DNA of 64,000 nt. It comes from Onthophagus taurus. Lineage: Eukaryota; Arthropoda; Insecta; Coleoptera; Scarabaeidae. The position numbers and the translations under genes are program-made. Under the pieces are notes generated by a model. The model had not been told where the DNA came from. It ran no database searches and saw only the letters and a program-made list of their open reading frames with translations. Shown piece by piece: positions 33,846 through 43,800 of this stretch; positions within the stretch are counted from its first letter, which is position 1; each line of letters opens with the position of its first letter. The stretch spans positions 15,748,001 to 15,812,000 of the forward strand of contig NC_091967.1 in assembly GCF_036711975.1 (NCBI RefSeq), in the 5' to 3' direction.

Positions 33846-35018
33846 ATTGATGTTTAAAAATAAACTATTTATAATAATACTTTAATTAATAAAACTTATT
33901 AATCTATTTGTATTTAGCGAGTACTACTACGTAAGTGTAATATCAAATTTTTATATTATAAAAAAAACAAATACGGATTATTATTACTACAACAATTATT
34001 GTCGATTATTATTATCTATATGGATTGATCGTAATAGTTGAGAGAGCTGTTTCAATTAACAAAAAAAAAAAAAGAAAAAAAGGAAAATAAACATTAAACA
34101 TGGTGTGGAATGATTTTTAAATATTTTTTACGAAATGTATTAATGTTATTATTTTTTAAAACCGAGCGCGGTTTTCCTTATTATTTTTTCTGTGTATCCG
34201 TTTTTTTATTTTAGCTGGTTTTCGTTTCTTGATGTTTATTATTTAAAAAGAGCTTTTTAAGGCTTAGGTGTGCTGAAATGTGATGCATTGCACTCTTCTG
34301 TATATATACTATATGTGTAATTATTGGAAAAAATATTATTAATACATTAATACTATTATTATTGGGTGCTAAAAACGTAAACGAACGAGCGCTTTTTTTT
34401 GAAAAAAAAAATCATTTGGGAGAACAAGTTACTTAATAATATATTGTTATTTACACACACAAAAAAAGGTACCTATCCACTAATTTTTATGCTTTTTGAT
34501 AGTTACATATACATAACAGTTTTTAATATTAATACGAAAAAAAAAGCATATTAAATGGCTAGGTTTTTAGAAAACAATAGTTCTTATTCTTATCTACTTA
34601 TTTACTAGTAACAAAAAAAACGCTAAGGAATAATACATGATTTTTTTATCCTCCCTTTCAAAGTTTCTTACACCCTCATGTTTTTATCATTTTATTTTCT
34701 GTAAGGATTTGTTTTTTTTCTGAGTCTCTTACCTTTACCTATTTGTATTAGACCTTTTTATTTATTTGTGTAAAATTTGTAGTATTCAGCACAGAAATAA
34801 ATTTTTTTAGAAAGTCACTTTTGTTTATTTTTATCATTTTTTATTAAAATTCCGATTTCTATGGAAATTTTTTGTATTTCTATTGTCAAAATGATATATC
34901 CTTAATAAAATGTTATCTGTCAGTGTTAATCAGTGAAATCAACTTTTTATTTGTGAGAAATTTCTTACAAAAAAGTTATAGAGATATCTAGAATATTAAT
35001 ATATTTATATTAAAATAT
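33846..35018 (+). other. 3' untranslated region and convergent intergenic DNA
   Basis: This AT-rich stretch has several AATAAA signals, for example near 33858, 33889, 34086 and 34794, and no open frame of note. It separates the 3' end of the + strand PP2C-like gene from the 3' end of the - strand proteasome gene. The cluster near 34794, followed by T-rich sequence, is a reasonable distal polyadenylation site. Confidence 0.55.
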
Positions 35019-35024
35019 TTATTT
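35019..35024 (-). terminator. Polyadenylation signal overlapping the proteasome gene stop codon
   Basis: On the minus strand the last codons AAA TAA ATA contain AATAAA, which overlaps the stop. If used, the 3' untranslated region is only some tens of bases. That fits the tight convergent spacing with the gene on the other strand. Confidence 0.5.
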
Positions 35025-35852
35025 TACAGTTGGATCCCTTAAATTATCATTTTTATCAATAACAATATCACTAACATGATAATTGCATACATCAACATTT
35101 AAGACGGCAGAACTTCCTTTTGAAAAGTGATAATCGCCATTACGATCCATCTTTTTATTGGTTTCTTCATAAGTCCTTAAAACATCGTACGATCCTTTCC
35201 TGATTACGCACAAATCCACGTTTGCTCCGGAAGCTAAATCATTAAAAATCCCTGCTGCAATAGCATCTCTCACCAATTTTTTGCCTTCTATTTCATTTAA
35301 TGCCGGTTTCCAACGACCTTCAAAAACGCCCATAGCTGCAAGGGAACCTGAACCCATCGTAGCGTACGGCAAATAATCTGCTGAACCGTGCGGATAAACC
35401 GAATACAAATGAGGCCCTGTTACATCCACGCCACCCAAAACTAAAGCAGCCCCTATATAACCTTGATAACGAAATAAAAATTGACTCAACATTTGTTTTG
35501 CAGCGCAAACCGGTACAACGCGATTTGTATAGAAGCGGTGAAGTTCTAATTGGGCGGATATCATATTGGTGATCATTTCCGTATCGGCTGCGGTTCCAGA
35601 TCCACAACAATAGATGTTTTTAGCTAAGAAATGTATCTTATTAGAATTCTTATCACTTATTGTGGTACCATCGGTTGCTCTTGTATCCGCGCCTAGTATA
35701 ACACCATCTTCGAAGGTTATTCCTGCAATTGTTGTACCGGTTTTTCGAGGAGTTGGTGATGGGAAATTGGTGTTTTCAAAAACTTTGTTTCTCAAGCAAT
35801 TCTCAAAAGAAAATCCAGGTTGAGAATCTGTTGAGTATACAAAATGCGTCAT
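35019..35852 (-). CDS. PSMB7: Proteasome subunit beta type-7 (20S beta-2, trypsin-like), intronless
   Basis: The 277-residue frame has the length of human PSMB7 and no intron. A propeptide of 39 residues ends RKTG. Self-cleavage would then expose Thr40 as the catalytic Thr1 of [20 protein letters not shown]. In mature numbering the sequence keeps Thr1, Asp17, Lys33, Ser129, Gly130, Asp166 and Ser169. Gly45 and Glu53 fit the acidic S1 pocket of the beta-2 trypsin-like site. [20 protein letters not shown] and the long C-terminal tail, which clasps beta-3 in known structures, are also present. It should be an active protease subunit of the 20S core. Some usually constant positions differ ([20 protein letters not shown]). 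With the lack of introns, that raises the possibility of a retrogene paralog, as with the testis beta-2 copies of flies. AATAAA overlaps the stop codon. Confidence 0.95.
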   Translation of the reverse strand: MTHFVYSTDSQPGFSFENCLRNKVFENTNFPSPTPRKTGTTIAGITFEDGVILGADTRATDGTTISDKNSNKIHFLAKNIYCCGSGTAADTEMITNMISAQLELHRFYTNRVVPVCAAKQMLSQFLFRYQGYIGAALVLGGVDVTGPHLYSVYPHGSADYLPYATMGSGSLAAMGVFEGRWKPALNEIEGKKLVRDAIAAGIFNDLASGANVDLCVIRKGSYDVLRTYEETNKKMDRNGDYHFSKGSSAVLNVDVCNYHVSDIVIDKNDNLRDPTVK

Positions 35853-38095
35853 GCTTCAAAATATATTTGAAGTAACAAATTATGTTACCAAGTTGTTTAG
35901 GTAACTATTTAACATATTTGACTTTAAGTCTTTAACAACTAATAATAAAATACTAATCGCTCGTTTTACTTGTTATTGCTGCTTGTAGTCCTGTGATTGC
36001 CTATATGAAAATATCCGACAGTTAAGTTTGAGAATATAATAATTATATTTGATTAGTTGATAAAATACTTGCAATACTTTACTATTTAAATTGGTTAAAC
36101 CTTGATTTATCTGGTATACTTTAGGTTGAGCCACTCTTTTTCCGCAATAAGAGTCTCTTTCACCTCAAAAAACACTTTCTCAAGAATGATTTACTCCACT
36201 CTTTGTTGATTGAAACGTTTGATTTTTATTCCTTTTTACACCCTATTTTGGTACCCTTTTTAGATTTTCATTATCGGATTTTAAGGTTCTGGGGTATATT
36301 TACCTCAATCGTGTGATAATTTTTTTTCAAGATAAGTTGAAGCATCAAGCAAAAGATGTTATTAAATTAGTTAAGGAAATATCTAAAAAAATTTTGATTT
36401 AAACTTGTTACGAATGATGAACGTTTTTATCTATTGGTAACGGTTCTAGATCAAAAAACAGTTACAAAAACTCAAGATTTAGGTTAGCTCTTTCTTTTTA
36501 TGTCTATTTATGTATTGATGTTCTTGATTTCTGCAAAAATCGTGCAACGAGGAGTTATATCCAGAAATGTTAATATTTATTGTAGAAGAAATAAATTTAC
36601 AAGATTTATACAATTAACGGCGCAGTTCTAAGAATTTTGTTTAAACGAATTTATAACTACTACTAAAGGTACTCCAAAATCTTCTACTTTTGTACATAAT
36701 AAATAAATATACTCTAATAAATACTATTGCCTATTATTAATACAGTACAACTAAAAAGTTGTAGCTAAAAAGTCCTTGTTTGTTACAAGCAGGAATGTGT
36801 TAATCAGTTTATAGAGTTTACAATATAGAACATACACAAAGATAATATCCAGACTATCACCTTAATAGATAGAAGAACAGCGCCATGCTATGGATTAGAG
36901 CATCTCTTGGTGCATGCGAGATTTAGATATAGAATTAGTAAACGATCAACACAAAATAGTCTATACAAAGAAAACTGAACGTATTTAACCTAAATGGCAC
37001 AGAATTTGGACAAAAGAAGTAGGTAAAGTAGATAAGTGGATAAAGTACTGAAAACAACCTCAGGCAGAAACAGCATCATTAATGAAGAATGGAACCGAAT
37101 TATAACAACTACAATCACTACTGCCAAAGAAGTCTTGGGAGTGACTTAGAAAAGTAAACCGTGCTTCGACAAAGAATGCAGGGACAGCAAAACGCAAAGA
37201 AATGAACTTTACATAAAATATATGGAACGAGGAACACGATAGAGGGAGGAAATCTATAAAGGTGTAGACAAAAAAGCGGAAAAGGTTAATATTCCCTCAA
37301 AACTGTTCAAAATGGGAAGTGGAAATCTCAAGGAAACTGAACATGCAGGATGGTTTATCAATGGAATGGAACAAAGCAATAATATTGACGCTGCCAATCC
37401 AAAACGGCACAATCGCCAAAATGGTAACTTTTTACTTAGGTACACCGTTAAACAGGATTTTTAAATCTGCATCCAACAGATATATAAACTTCTATCGCTA
37501 CAATATTGGTTTAAAGATTGCGCATATGTATTTCAATATATCATGAAAGTGATGAAAGTTCTTTGTATTTCCTGAAAAATCAAGTAAATGTTTATGCCGT
37601 TTTGGCTTGGTAGCGTCGATATGAGTCATGCAAAAAAAAATGAACTGTTTTGTCAAAACCGTAATAAAACATCATGAGCCAAAAAATTATCCCTAAAACT
37701 AATAAAGTATTGATATTTGAGAGAAAATACTTCAGGAGAATTTTAGGTCAAATTCAAGAAACCTTAAAGAACTACAGTTATCCAATTACATCAGTAACTT
37801 CAATGGACGAGTCATGTTTTTAGGACGAAGTAGAAAGCGGGAAGCTTCTCAAAATGCAAGGAGTGAGGTCGAAAGCTAACAGAAATGATACAGCAGAAAT
37901 GCAATGGATTTAATTTTTTTCATTTAGTACCCTTGTATCCATCTGTTCATCTCTTTGCGTACAGTTATCCAAAGGCAAATCAGCTGATTCAAGTACAGCT
38001 TCTAAGAGGTGTTGGTTATTTAGATATGCCAAGTGACTTTAATAAATGCTGTTTATTTGACTGCATTTTGTTAATTTCAAATATCCATAAATATT
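35853..38095. other. Intergenic DNA between the two minus-strand genes
   Basis: The 5' flank of the proteasome gene (35853-36100) has no clear TATA box. The rest is AT-rich, with a LINE remnant at 36.89-37.56 kb and no supportable gene. Confidence 0.5.
36890..37560 (+). mobile_element. Decayed LINE fragment (endonuclease-RT junction)
   Basis: Plus-strand pieces follow the order found between endonuclease and reverse transcriptase in insect non-LTR elements. First come an HLLVHARFRYRI-like stretch (about 36899-36935) and WNRIITTTITTAKEVLGVT (about 37092). Then comes KPCFDKECRDSK, matching the W-F-D-x-E-C motif. After a deletion, LSMEWNKAIILTLPIQNGTI matches the P-x-x-W-x-x-x-I-I-x-P-I start of the RT. 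In-frame stops and missing blocks show it is dead. Confidence 0.6.
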
Positions 38096-38949
38096 TTATT
38101 CTTCTACATGCTTAAAATCATCACTGTAGTACATAAAAATGACCGGTATGTATAAACTTTGTGGTAATCCTAATCGATAATATTCTTCTCTTTCGTCGAT
38201 TATTCCATTTTCTTCGAGAGTTTTATTCATCACTAAATTTTTGTTAAGAGCTCTAAAATATTGAAATAATTTTTTAAAAAATTATGGAAATGAAAATGTT
38301 ATGTACCTGCAAATATAGCTTTCTGGTTCACTATTAAATATTCTATATCGTTCCATAATTCTGCTAATAGTATCCTCACAACATACATTTATAATGGCTT
38401 CTTGACAAATACACATATTTGTGATTCTTACAGGACGAACTTTTTTTGTTAAACGACCAACGAGATATCTTAAAAAAATAATTAATGTATGTTATTATAA
38501 AATGAAGTAATTTTTTACTTAGCGTCATCTTTCCACCATGGTAAACCATCTAAAGGTCGCCACTCCGTTGATGGTACTTGAATTTGAACGTGAGGAATCC
38601 TTCCATATGGGCAATGAGGTACTCTAGCTCCAGTAATTGGGTGTATATAATGTTGAATATCACCGGTTGACTCATCAAACCAATCGTTGATATCTTTTCC
38701 GGCGAAAGCAACCAATGGTCTTATACAATCTTCACCGGCATATTCCCTTAATAAAGGTGTTATGTTGTAAACTTTTCCAAGAAACGAAACCCAGCAATCG
38801 CTCACACTATTATGGACAACAACTTCGAATGGAGCGATATAATTTCGTTGATCTATCTTTAAGGTTCTCGACACCTTTTTGGGTTTCTTTTTTATTAGAC
38901 GCGGTAAAGGGTTTTTAGTTCGATAATTTATATTATAACAATCGGTCAT
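38096..38949 (-). CDS. CYB5D1: Cytochrome b5 domain-containing protein 1 (CYB5D1-like), three exons
   Basis: The join is complement of 38519-38949, 38307-38468 and 38096-38252, giving 249 codons. Introns are 50 and 54 bases with GT/AG ends. The phases (2 and 2) fit exactly. Exon 1 encodes the b5-like domain (VSDCWVSFLGKVYNITPLL, FAGKDINDWFDESTGDIQHY, IHPITG). Exon 2 starts with the junction codon and gives YLVGRLTKKVRPVRITN after the WWKDDA of exon 1. Exon 3 ends DEREEYYRLGLPQSLYIPVI, FMYYSDDF, HVEE. All blocks align in order with vertebrate CYB5D1, a protein of the ciliary axoneme linked to radial spokes and motility. In an insect a role in sperm flagella or sensory cilia is likely (inference). 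The family's heme ligation differs from classic HPGG cytochrome b5. Confidence 0.92.
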
Positions 38950-40439
38950 TGTAATTGAGATTTAGTTAGTTGTTGCTTTAAAAAGATAAGATTTTTTAAT
39001 TCTAATTGACAATAATAATATTGACAAGAAAACGTTTGAAATATCTCAAAGTAATTAATCAAAAAATTTTATAAATAACTTTTAACACCTTTCATCTTCA
39101 CATTAAAGAAGTTATTTATGTTCTTCGAAGTGGTGAACGACGAAAGAAAGGAAATGTTGAATCGGTTTTAAAATTAAATGTACCTAAAAGCACTTCGCTA
39201 TCGTTCAGAAATAAACAAGCCAAGAACATCGCAGCAGGAGGTAAAATGCACATTTACAGCCTCTTAAAATTAGACAACATCAACGTTTATCGTGGCACGT
39301 TCGAAATGTGCCGATACAAATCGATTAACGTACGGCGAAAGCTCGCAACTTGAGAATACTGCTGTTATGGGGGGCTCGAAAACCTTATTAACCCGTGAAA
39401 AGATTCGAACGGTGACATAAATCATATGGACAATTGCTGAACAATAACCCACGTCTCGAAAGTGTTTAAAAGGATCTCCAAATGCTTTTAATGTTAATAC
39501 GTTTTTCGAACGATTTTCGACGGTAGTTAAAATCGGTTTTATGTATCATGTAAAGTGTTAAAAAATTGAGTGTTTAATGATCTTGTTGTTATTTTAGATA
39601 TTTCGCAAAAAGCTTTTATTTTTAGTAATTATGAAAGCTTACTTAAGTAACCTATTTTATTTAATTGAGCAATAAAATTTAATAATCCATAACATTTATT
39701 TTTATATTTAAACATATGGTAAACGTACTTTAACTTTGTACAAAACTACTTCCTTAAATAAAAAAATAACTCAACACTTTTAATATAGCCCAAATAAGAT
39801 AAAATTTGGAAAATAACAGCTGGGCAATCTTTAACTATTAGTAATAACGGTCGATGTAATTACCAAATAAACAATATTTTCTACGTCACGGGAGACTAAA
39901 CACGTGTTTGTCAGGATGTACTAGTTACGAAGTGACTACGGTAAACATAAACGTCTCTCCCTTGGTTTTATCGAAAGAGAATCGTCTTGTCAGTGCTGCT
40001 TATTCCATATTTAGATCGCAAAGTGCGAACGTTTAGACAAGAAGTGTTTTGTGTGTCGTTAAGCGTGCGTCTGTTTATTAAATCACACTCTCTTGAACTA
40101 AATAGATACAAAGAAGGATAAGAGCGACCGAAACTGCTACACATTTAAAAGCGGATATCTCGCGTCATCACCGATAATAAACGATAATAAAATAAGGAGC
40201 GTTTTATGCGCGATTAAGTAAAATAAAGTTGTGCATTTAAAAACGGTTGGGATGGTGTGGTCGGTTTCGAGTTCAAAATATCCCCTTAAATAATAAAAAA
40301 AGGATTGCGGTGTCGTAATTTCGTCCAAATGTTATGACATCCGGACAATCTCTTGTCTTATTACTTAAATAAGTGGAGTGTAGTGTGTGGTCGCTTTGAT
40401 AAACTTGTAAATAGGTTGTTTGAAGTGTTCTAGGCGAGA
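38950..40439. promoter_or_regulatory. Divergent intergenic region and 5' untranslated leader
   Basis: The CYB5D1-like gene reads leftward from here and the unidentified gene reads rightward, so both promoters lie in this 1.5 kb. An initiator-like TCAGTG at 39990-39995 is followed by about 450 bases without an upstream in-frame start that would extend the short first coding exon. I see no clear TATA box. A shared divergent promoter is possible but unproven. Confidence 0.4.
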
Positions 40440-40471
40440 ATGGCGCTTCCTATTTATTTCGACATAAAAAC
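40440..40471 (+). CDS. Alternative first coding exon 1a of an unidentified gene
   Basis: It encodes MALPIYFDIK plus two bases (AC) before a consensus donor, |GTAAGT. Joined to the exon at 62755 the codon becomes ACT and the frame continues ETIFTGPESSVPLDYAK. The start is preceded by an A-rich context (GAGAATGG). The pattern xxFDI, ten codons and phase 2 are shared with the second first exon at 52132. I do not recognise the protein family. Confidence 0.6.
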
Positions 40472-40983
40472 GTAAGTGCTCTCTGTTTTTATTTTCTAGT
40501 TAAAGTACCAAGGAGTTGTAAAATTGGTTAAGAAATTTTGTGTTGGAAATTGGAGGAGAGTAAAACGAATCAATTGGGATTTTATTTTTTCTTAAGAAAC
40601 CTGGATGCTAAAATAAAATTGAAATTACCTAGGTAGGGGTCATAAAGGAGTTTATTTAGATTCAAATTTTATGTTTTCTAATAAAATAAATGAAACTATT
40701 TTAGAATAATAAAAATTAATTGCTTTGTAGTGGGTTGTGTCTTGCCAAAAATTGTAAGTAGGTTTCATGGGTCCGAAAAAAAAATATTATTTAGGTAGTC
40801 AATTCTAAGAGCAGCTGCTTTACCATATGCGTTTCGAATTCCTGTCAGCCAGGTGGTGGCCTTTCAAGACACTCGCGGCTACTACAGCTTCTACCCCAAA
40901 TCCACCATAATTTTCTTTTAGTGTTGAACGTCTGACCATCAGATATAGTGATTTCAAAACTACAACTTTGTAATAATTTTAAA

Positions 40984-41455
40984 TACTGTAAAACCTTGAT
41001 ATAACGATCGTCGTTAGAACGAACAAAATATTTTTAAAACAGTATACATAAATATAAATGTTACTAGACTAACTAATACTAGACCTAGAACTAGAAAGTT
41101 TCGGGTTCAAGGTCTAGTGTTAGTTGTGGTTTTAATTTTTATTCAACGCTATATTGTTGTATATTTTTATTGATTTTTATTGAAAAATAATGATTTAGTC
41201 TTCTGCAAGCACTACATAGCCATCTGCAAGCAGGAAGTAGTCTTCCCAAGCAGTATCTAATCCTCTGCAAGCAGTCAATAGTCTTCCCAAGTAGTGTCTA
41301 GTCTTCTGCAAACAATAAATAGCCATCTGCAAGCAGAAAGTAGCCTTCTGCAAGCAAAAAGTGGTCTTCCCAAGCAGTAAGTAGCCATATGCCAGCAGTA
41401 AGTTCTAGTGCTAGTCTGAGCTCTACTTTTGACACTCCCTTCCTATATTTATGTA
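40984..41455. repeat. Dispersed ctagttctaggtctag repeat, copy C, with internal minisatellite
   Basis: The left end reads tgtaaaaccttgatataacg, like pogo/Tigger terminal repeats, followed by aacgaacaaaatattttt. The ctag motif block lies at 41068-41130. Its continuation (agttctagtgctagtctgag) comes only after a 207-base minisatellite. The right edge, cccttcctatatttatgta, is an inverted form of the tacataaat-aaggacgg block seen at the left of other copies. Confidence 0.6.
41197..41403. repeat. Minisatellite of ten 20-21 bp units
   Basis: The units are variants of agtcttctgcaagcagtaagt and agccatctgcaagcag. Shorter units read agtcttcccaagcag. The three variants are interspersed. One minus-strand frame through it (41298-41531) gives a repeating FLLAEGY/FLLADGY pattern, which simply reflects the unit length. 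Confidence 0.8.
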
Positions 41456-42324
41456 TTATTAAATGATTAATAATAATTACTTTTTTTATAATAATCTTAA
41501 TGAAAAAATAATTTTTAAACGATAAATACAAAAACGGAAACGATTAATTGCGCCACATTACGGCGAAGTAAAATTGACATTCACGTAGCCCTACATAGAC
41601 AATGATATTTCTTAATAGTGCGAAATATGCAGATTGCAGCGGTTAAGACGGAATTTTTTACAGTTAAACTATTACATCAAGATTGCCTTCAGGAAATTAC
41701 CAGTTACTTTACAACATCCATTCTCCAAATAAACCCGATATTACTAAATGTATTGTTTTGAAAAAAATTTATAATTTATGATTATTGTTATTAATCAATA
41801 ATTTCTAATTTTTGATTCTGTAGAAATCATTGACGTTAATGCAAAATTGTTTACGAAAAGGTAGTTTATTTTTAGTCGAAACTCTCGTATCCTCCTCTGA
41901 GCGTAATATTACTGCAGATGAGTTCGGGCACAATGTGGCACACATGAAACAATAGCAGCACGATCCCGTAATTAGTGCTTTAAAGTACCTACTCACGTTC
42001 AATGGGACGTTTTAAGCAAGAAAATGGATACTTATTACGTCCGATATACGTATAACTCATTGCTACATCAAAATCTGCTCGAACTTTTGACCTAAATGCG
42101 AAAAAAATTCAAAACAGTCAGATATGGGATTTATCTGAACATTTTCCAAATATTATTTTCCAAACATATATTTTCATAAACGTCTGTAATGATGAAAAAC
42201 TAATTTATAGTATAATCGCATCACAGAAAGTAGTAATTGAAGTGCTACCTAAACACTTAATTGAGATTCGCATTAACTGGGACATTAAATAGAAATAAAT
42301 AATAAAATGTTTATAAAATCATAG

Positions 42325-42425
42325 CTTCTAGTCTTCTGTCAGCAGTTTTTTAGTCTTTTGCAGGCATAAATTGTCTTTTTCCAGCACTATCCAGTCTTTT
42401 TGCAGCAGAATTTAGTCTTCTGTTT
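42325..42425. repeat. Degenerate relative of the tagtcttctgcaagcag minisatellite
   Basis: Four or five imperfect units of about 22 bases, such as tagtcttctgtcagcag, tagtcttttgcaggca and cagtctttttgcagcag, stand about 1 kb right of the main minisatellite. Similarity of unit and strand suggests common origin. Confidence 0.5.
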
Positions 42426-42869
42426 AGTACTCTATCATTTGGCATATCTGTACAACAAGCTGGGATTAGATAGCAAATATATAGTCAGAAAGTGTTGATG
42501 TACGTACGCAGACATAGTCAGTTAAGGAGTCAAATAGACTATTTCTATGACACAAGAAACAGGAACATAACTGCAAAACAGACCTAGACTGCACCAATGA
42601 ATTGATTGAAAAACCACAAACACGCGGTAACAATTTAAGTATACTGCTGCATTGGAAAACTTCTATGTTTATTCAGGAATAATTATTATGCTCCAAACAC
42701 ATACCAGTTAATACAGGTTACTGTGGATGTTTAAGAACAAATGGAACTAATTTGACATGTTCGTTGTTGTTTGAATTATTCATTTTTCGCACTATAACTT
42801 TGAAAACAAGAGATTGTTCTGAAATAGTTTCACAGGAAGCTGAAGTGTGATAAATCATGAAAAGATCGC

Positions 42870-43800
42870 TATTTTTCAAATCTCCTTGACATTCATTTCA
42901 CAAGATTTTTATTGTATTTGAAGAGAGTTTTGTCCATCCTCCGTTAATACATTTTTTAGATCATCTTTTTTGAAATAGTTCTTTTTGTTGAGGTGTTTCT
43001 ACAGATATTGTATAGAATTAAGGTCTGGGGACTACAGTGGATGATCCAGAGTTTTAGGTATTTCATGTTTTAGATCGTTGTTATGTTGAAAAAGTGCCTT
43101 TGATGATTAAGGCCCACTTTTTACAGCTCTTGTTAGAAAACCTCATATAATAGCTATTGCTGTGGCAACAAAAAAATCTTTTTGGAATTCATTCCACACG
43201 ATTTTTGTCCATTCTTCTGTTAAAACATTGTTTAGGTCATCTTTGCTAGAAATGCTCCTTTCTGTCAAGGTACTACCATAGATACTCTAAAGAATTAATG
43301 TCTGGAATTAATGTTATGATCGCTACACAGTCGCAGACCATAACCGCGCCTTCACCGTGCTTTTTATTGAACGCCTCGTTTTTAGGTTGGCACACTTTTA
43401 GTGGCTAATTGCAAACTTACTCTCACTAGTGAATATTATATTTTTTAAAATTTTGAGGATCGTTTTGATGCTCTTTGCTTGGTTACATGGTGTTATCAAT
43501 GTAGACTGTTTTTGTGGAACGCTCTTCTTATGGTACTGCAACTCCTCTTATTACTGCCTTAACTTGCGTGTCTGTAAGCTACTTTGATCGTACAACGCGT
43601 TGTAAACCCTTTACAGTACCATATCTATCGTATTTATCCATGACTTTCTTTGTCGTGCAATGATTTCTTCCAACGATTTTTACAGTTTCGCTCAAGGATT
43701 AAAATTTTTATTTATATCTGTTTAATTTTCCGGATATCAATGTTGGTTTGCTTTCTCATAGTGAGGTTGGCACATTTGCATACAAACGTTTATTACATTC
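42870..43800 (-). mobile_element. Decayed Tc1-like transposase fragments (two partial copies)
   Basis: Minus-strand pieces follow Tc1 order. LSETVKIVGRN and KKVMDKYDRYGTVKGLQR (about 43580-43700) match the helix-turn-helix. FTSESKFA and KHGEGAVMV (about 43350-43440) match the first catalytic region. An SPDINSLEYLW-like piece and DDLNNVLTEEWTKIVWNEFQ (about 43190-43320) match the C-terminus. A second, diverged C-terminal piece (QHNNDLKHEIPKT, SPDLNSIQYL, about 42900-43110) repeats that part. Many stops and frameshifts are present. Confidence 0.7.
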
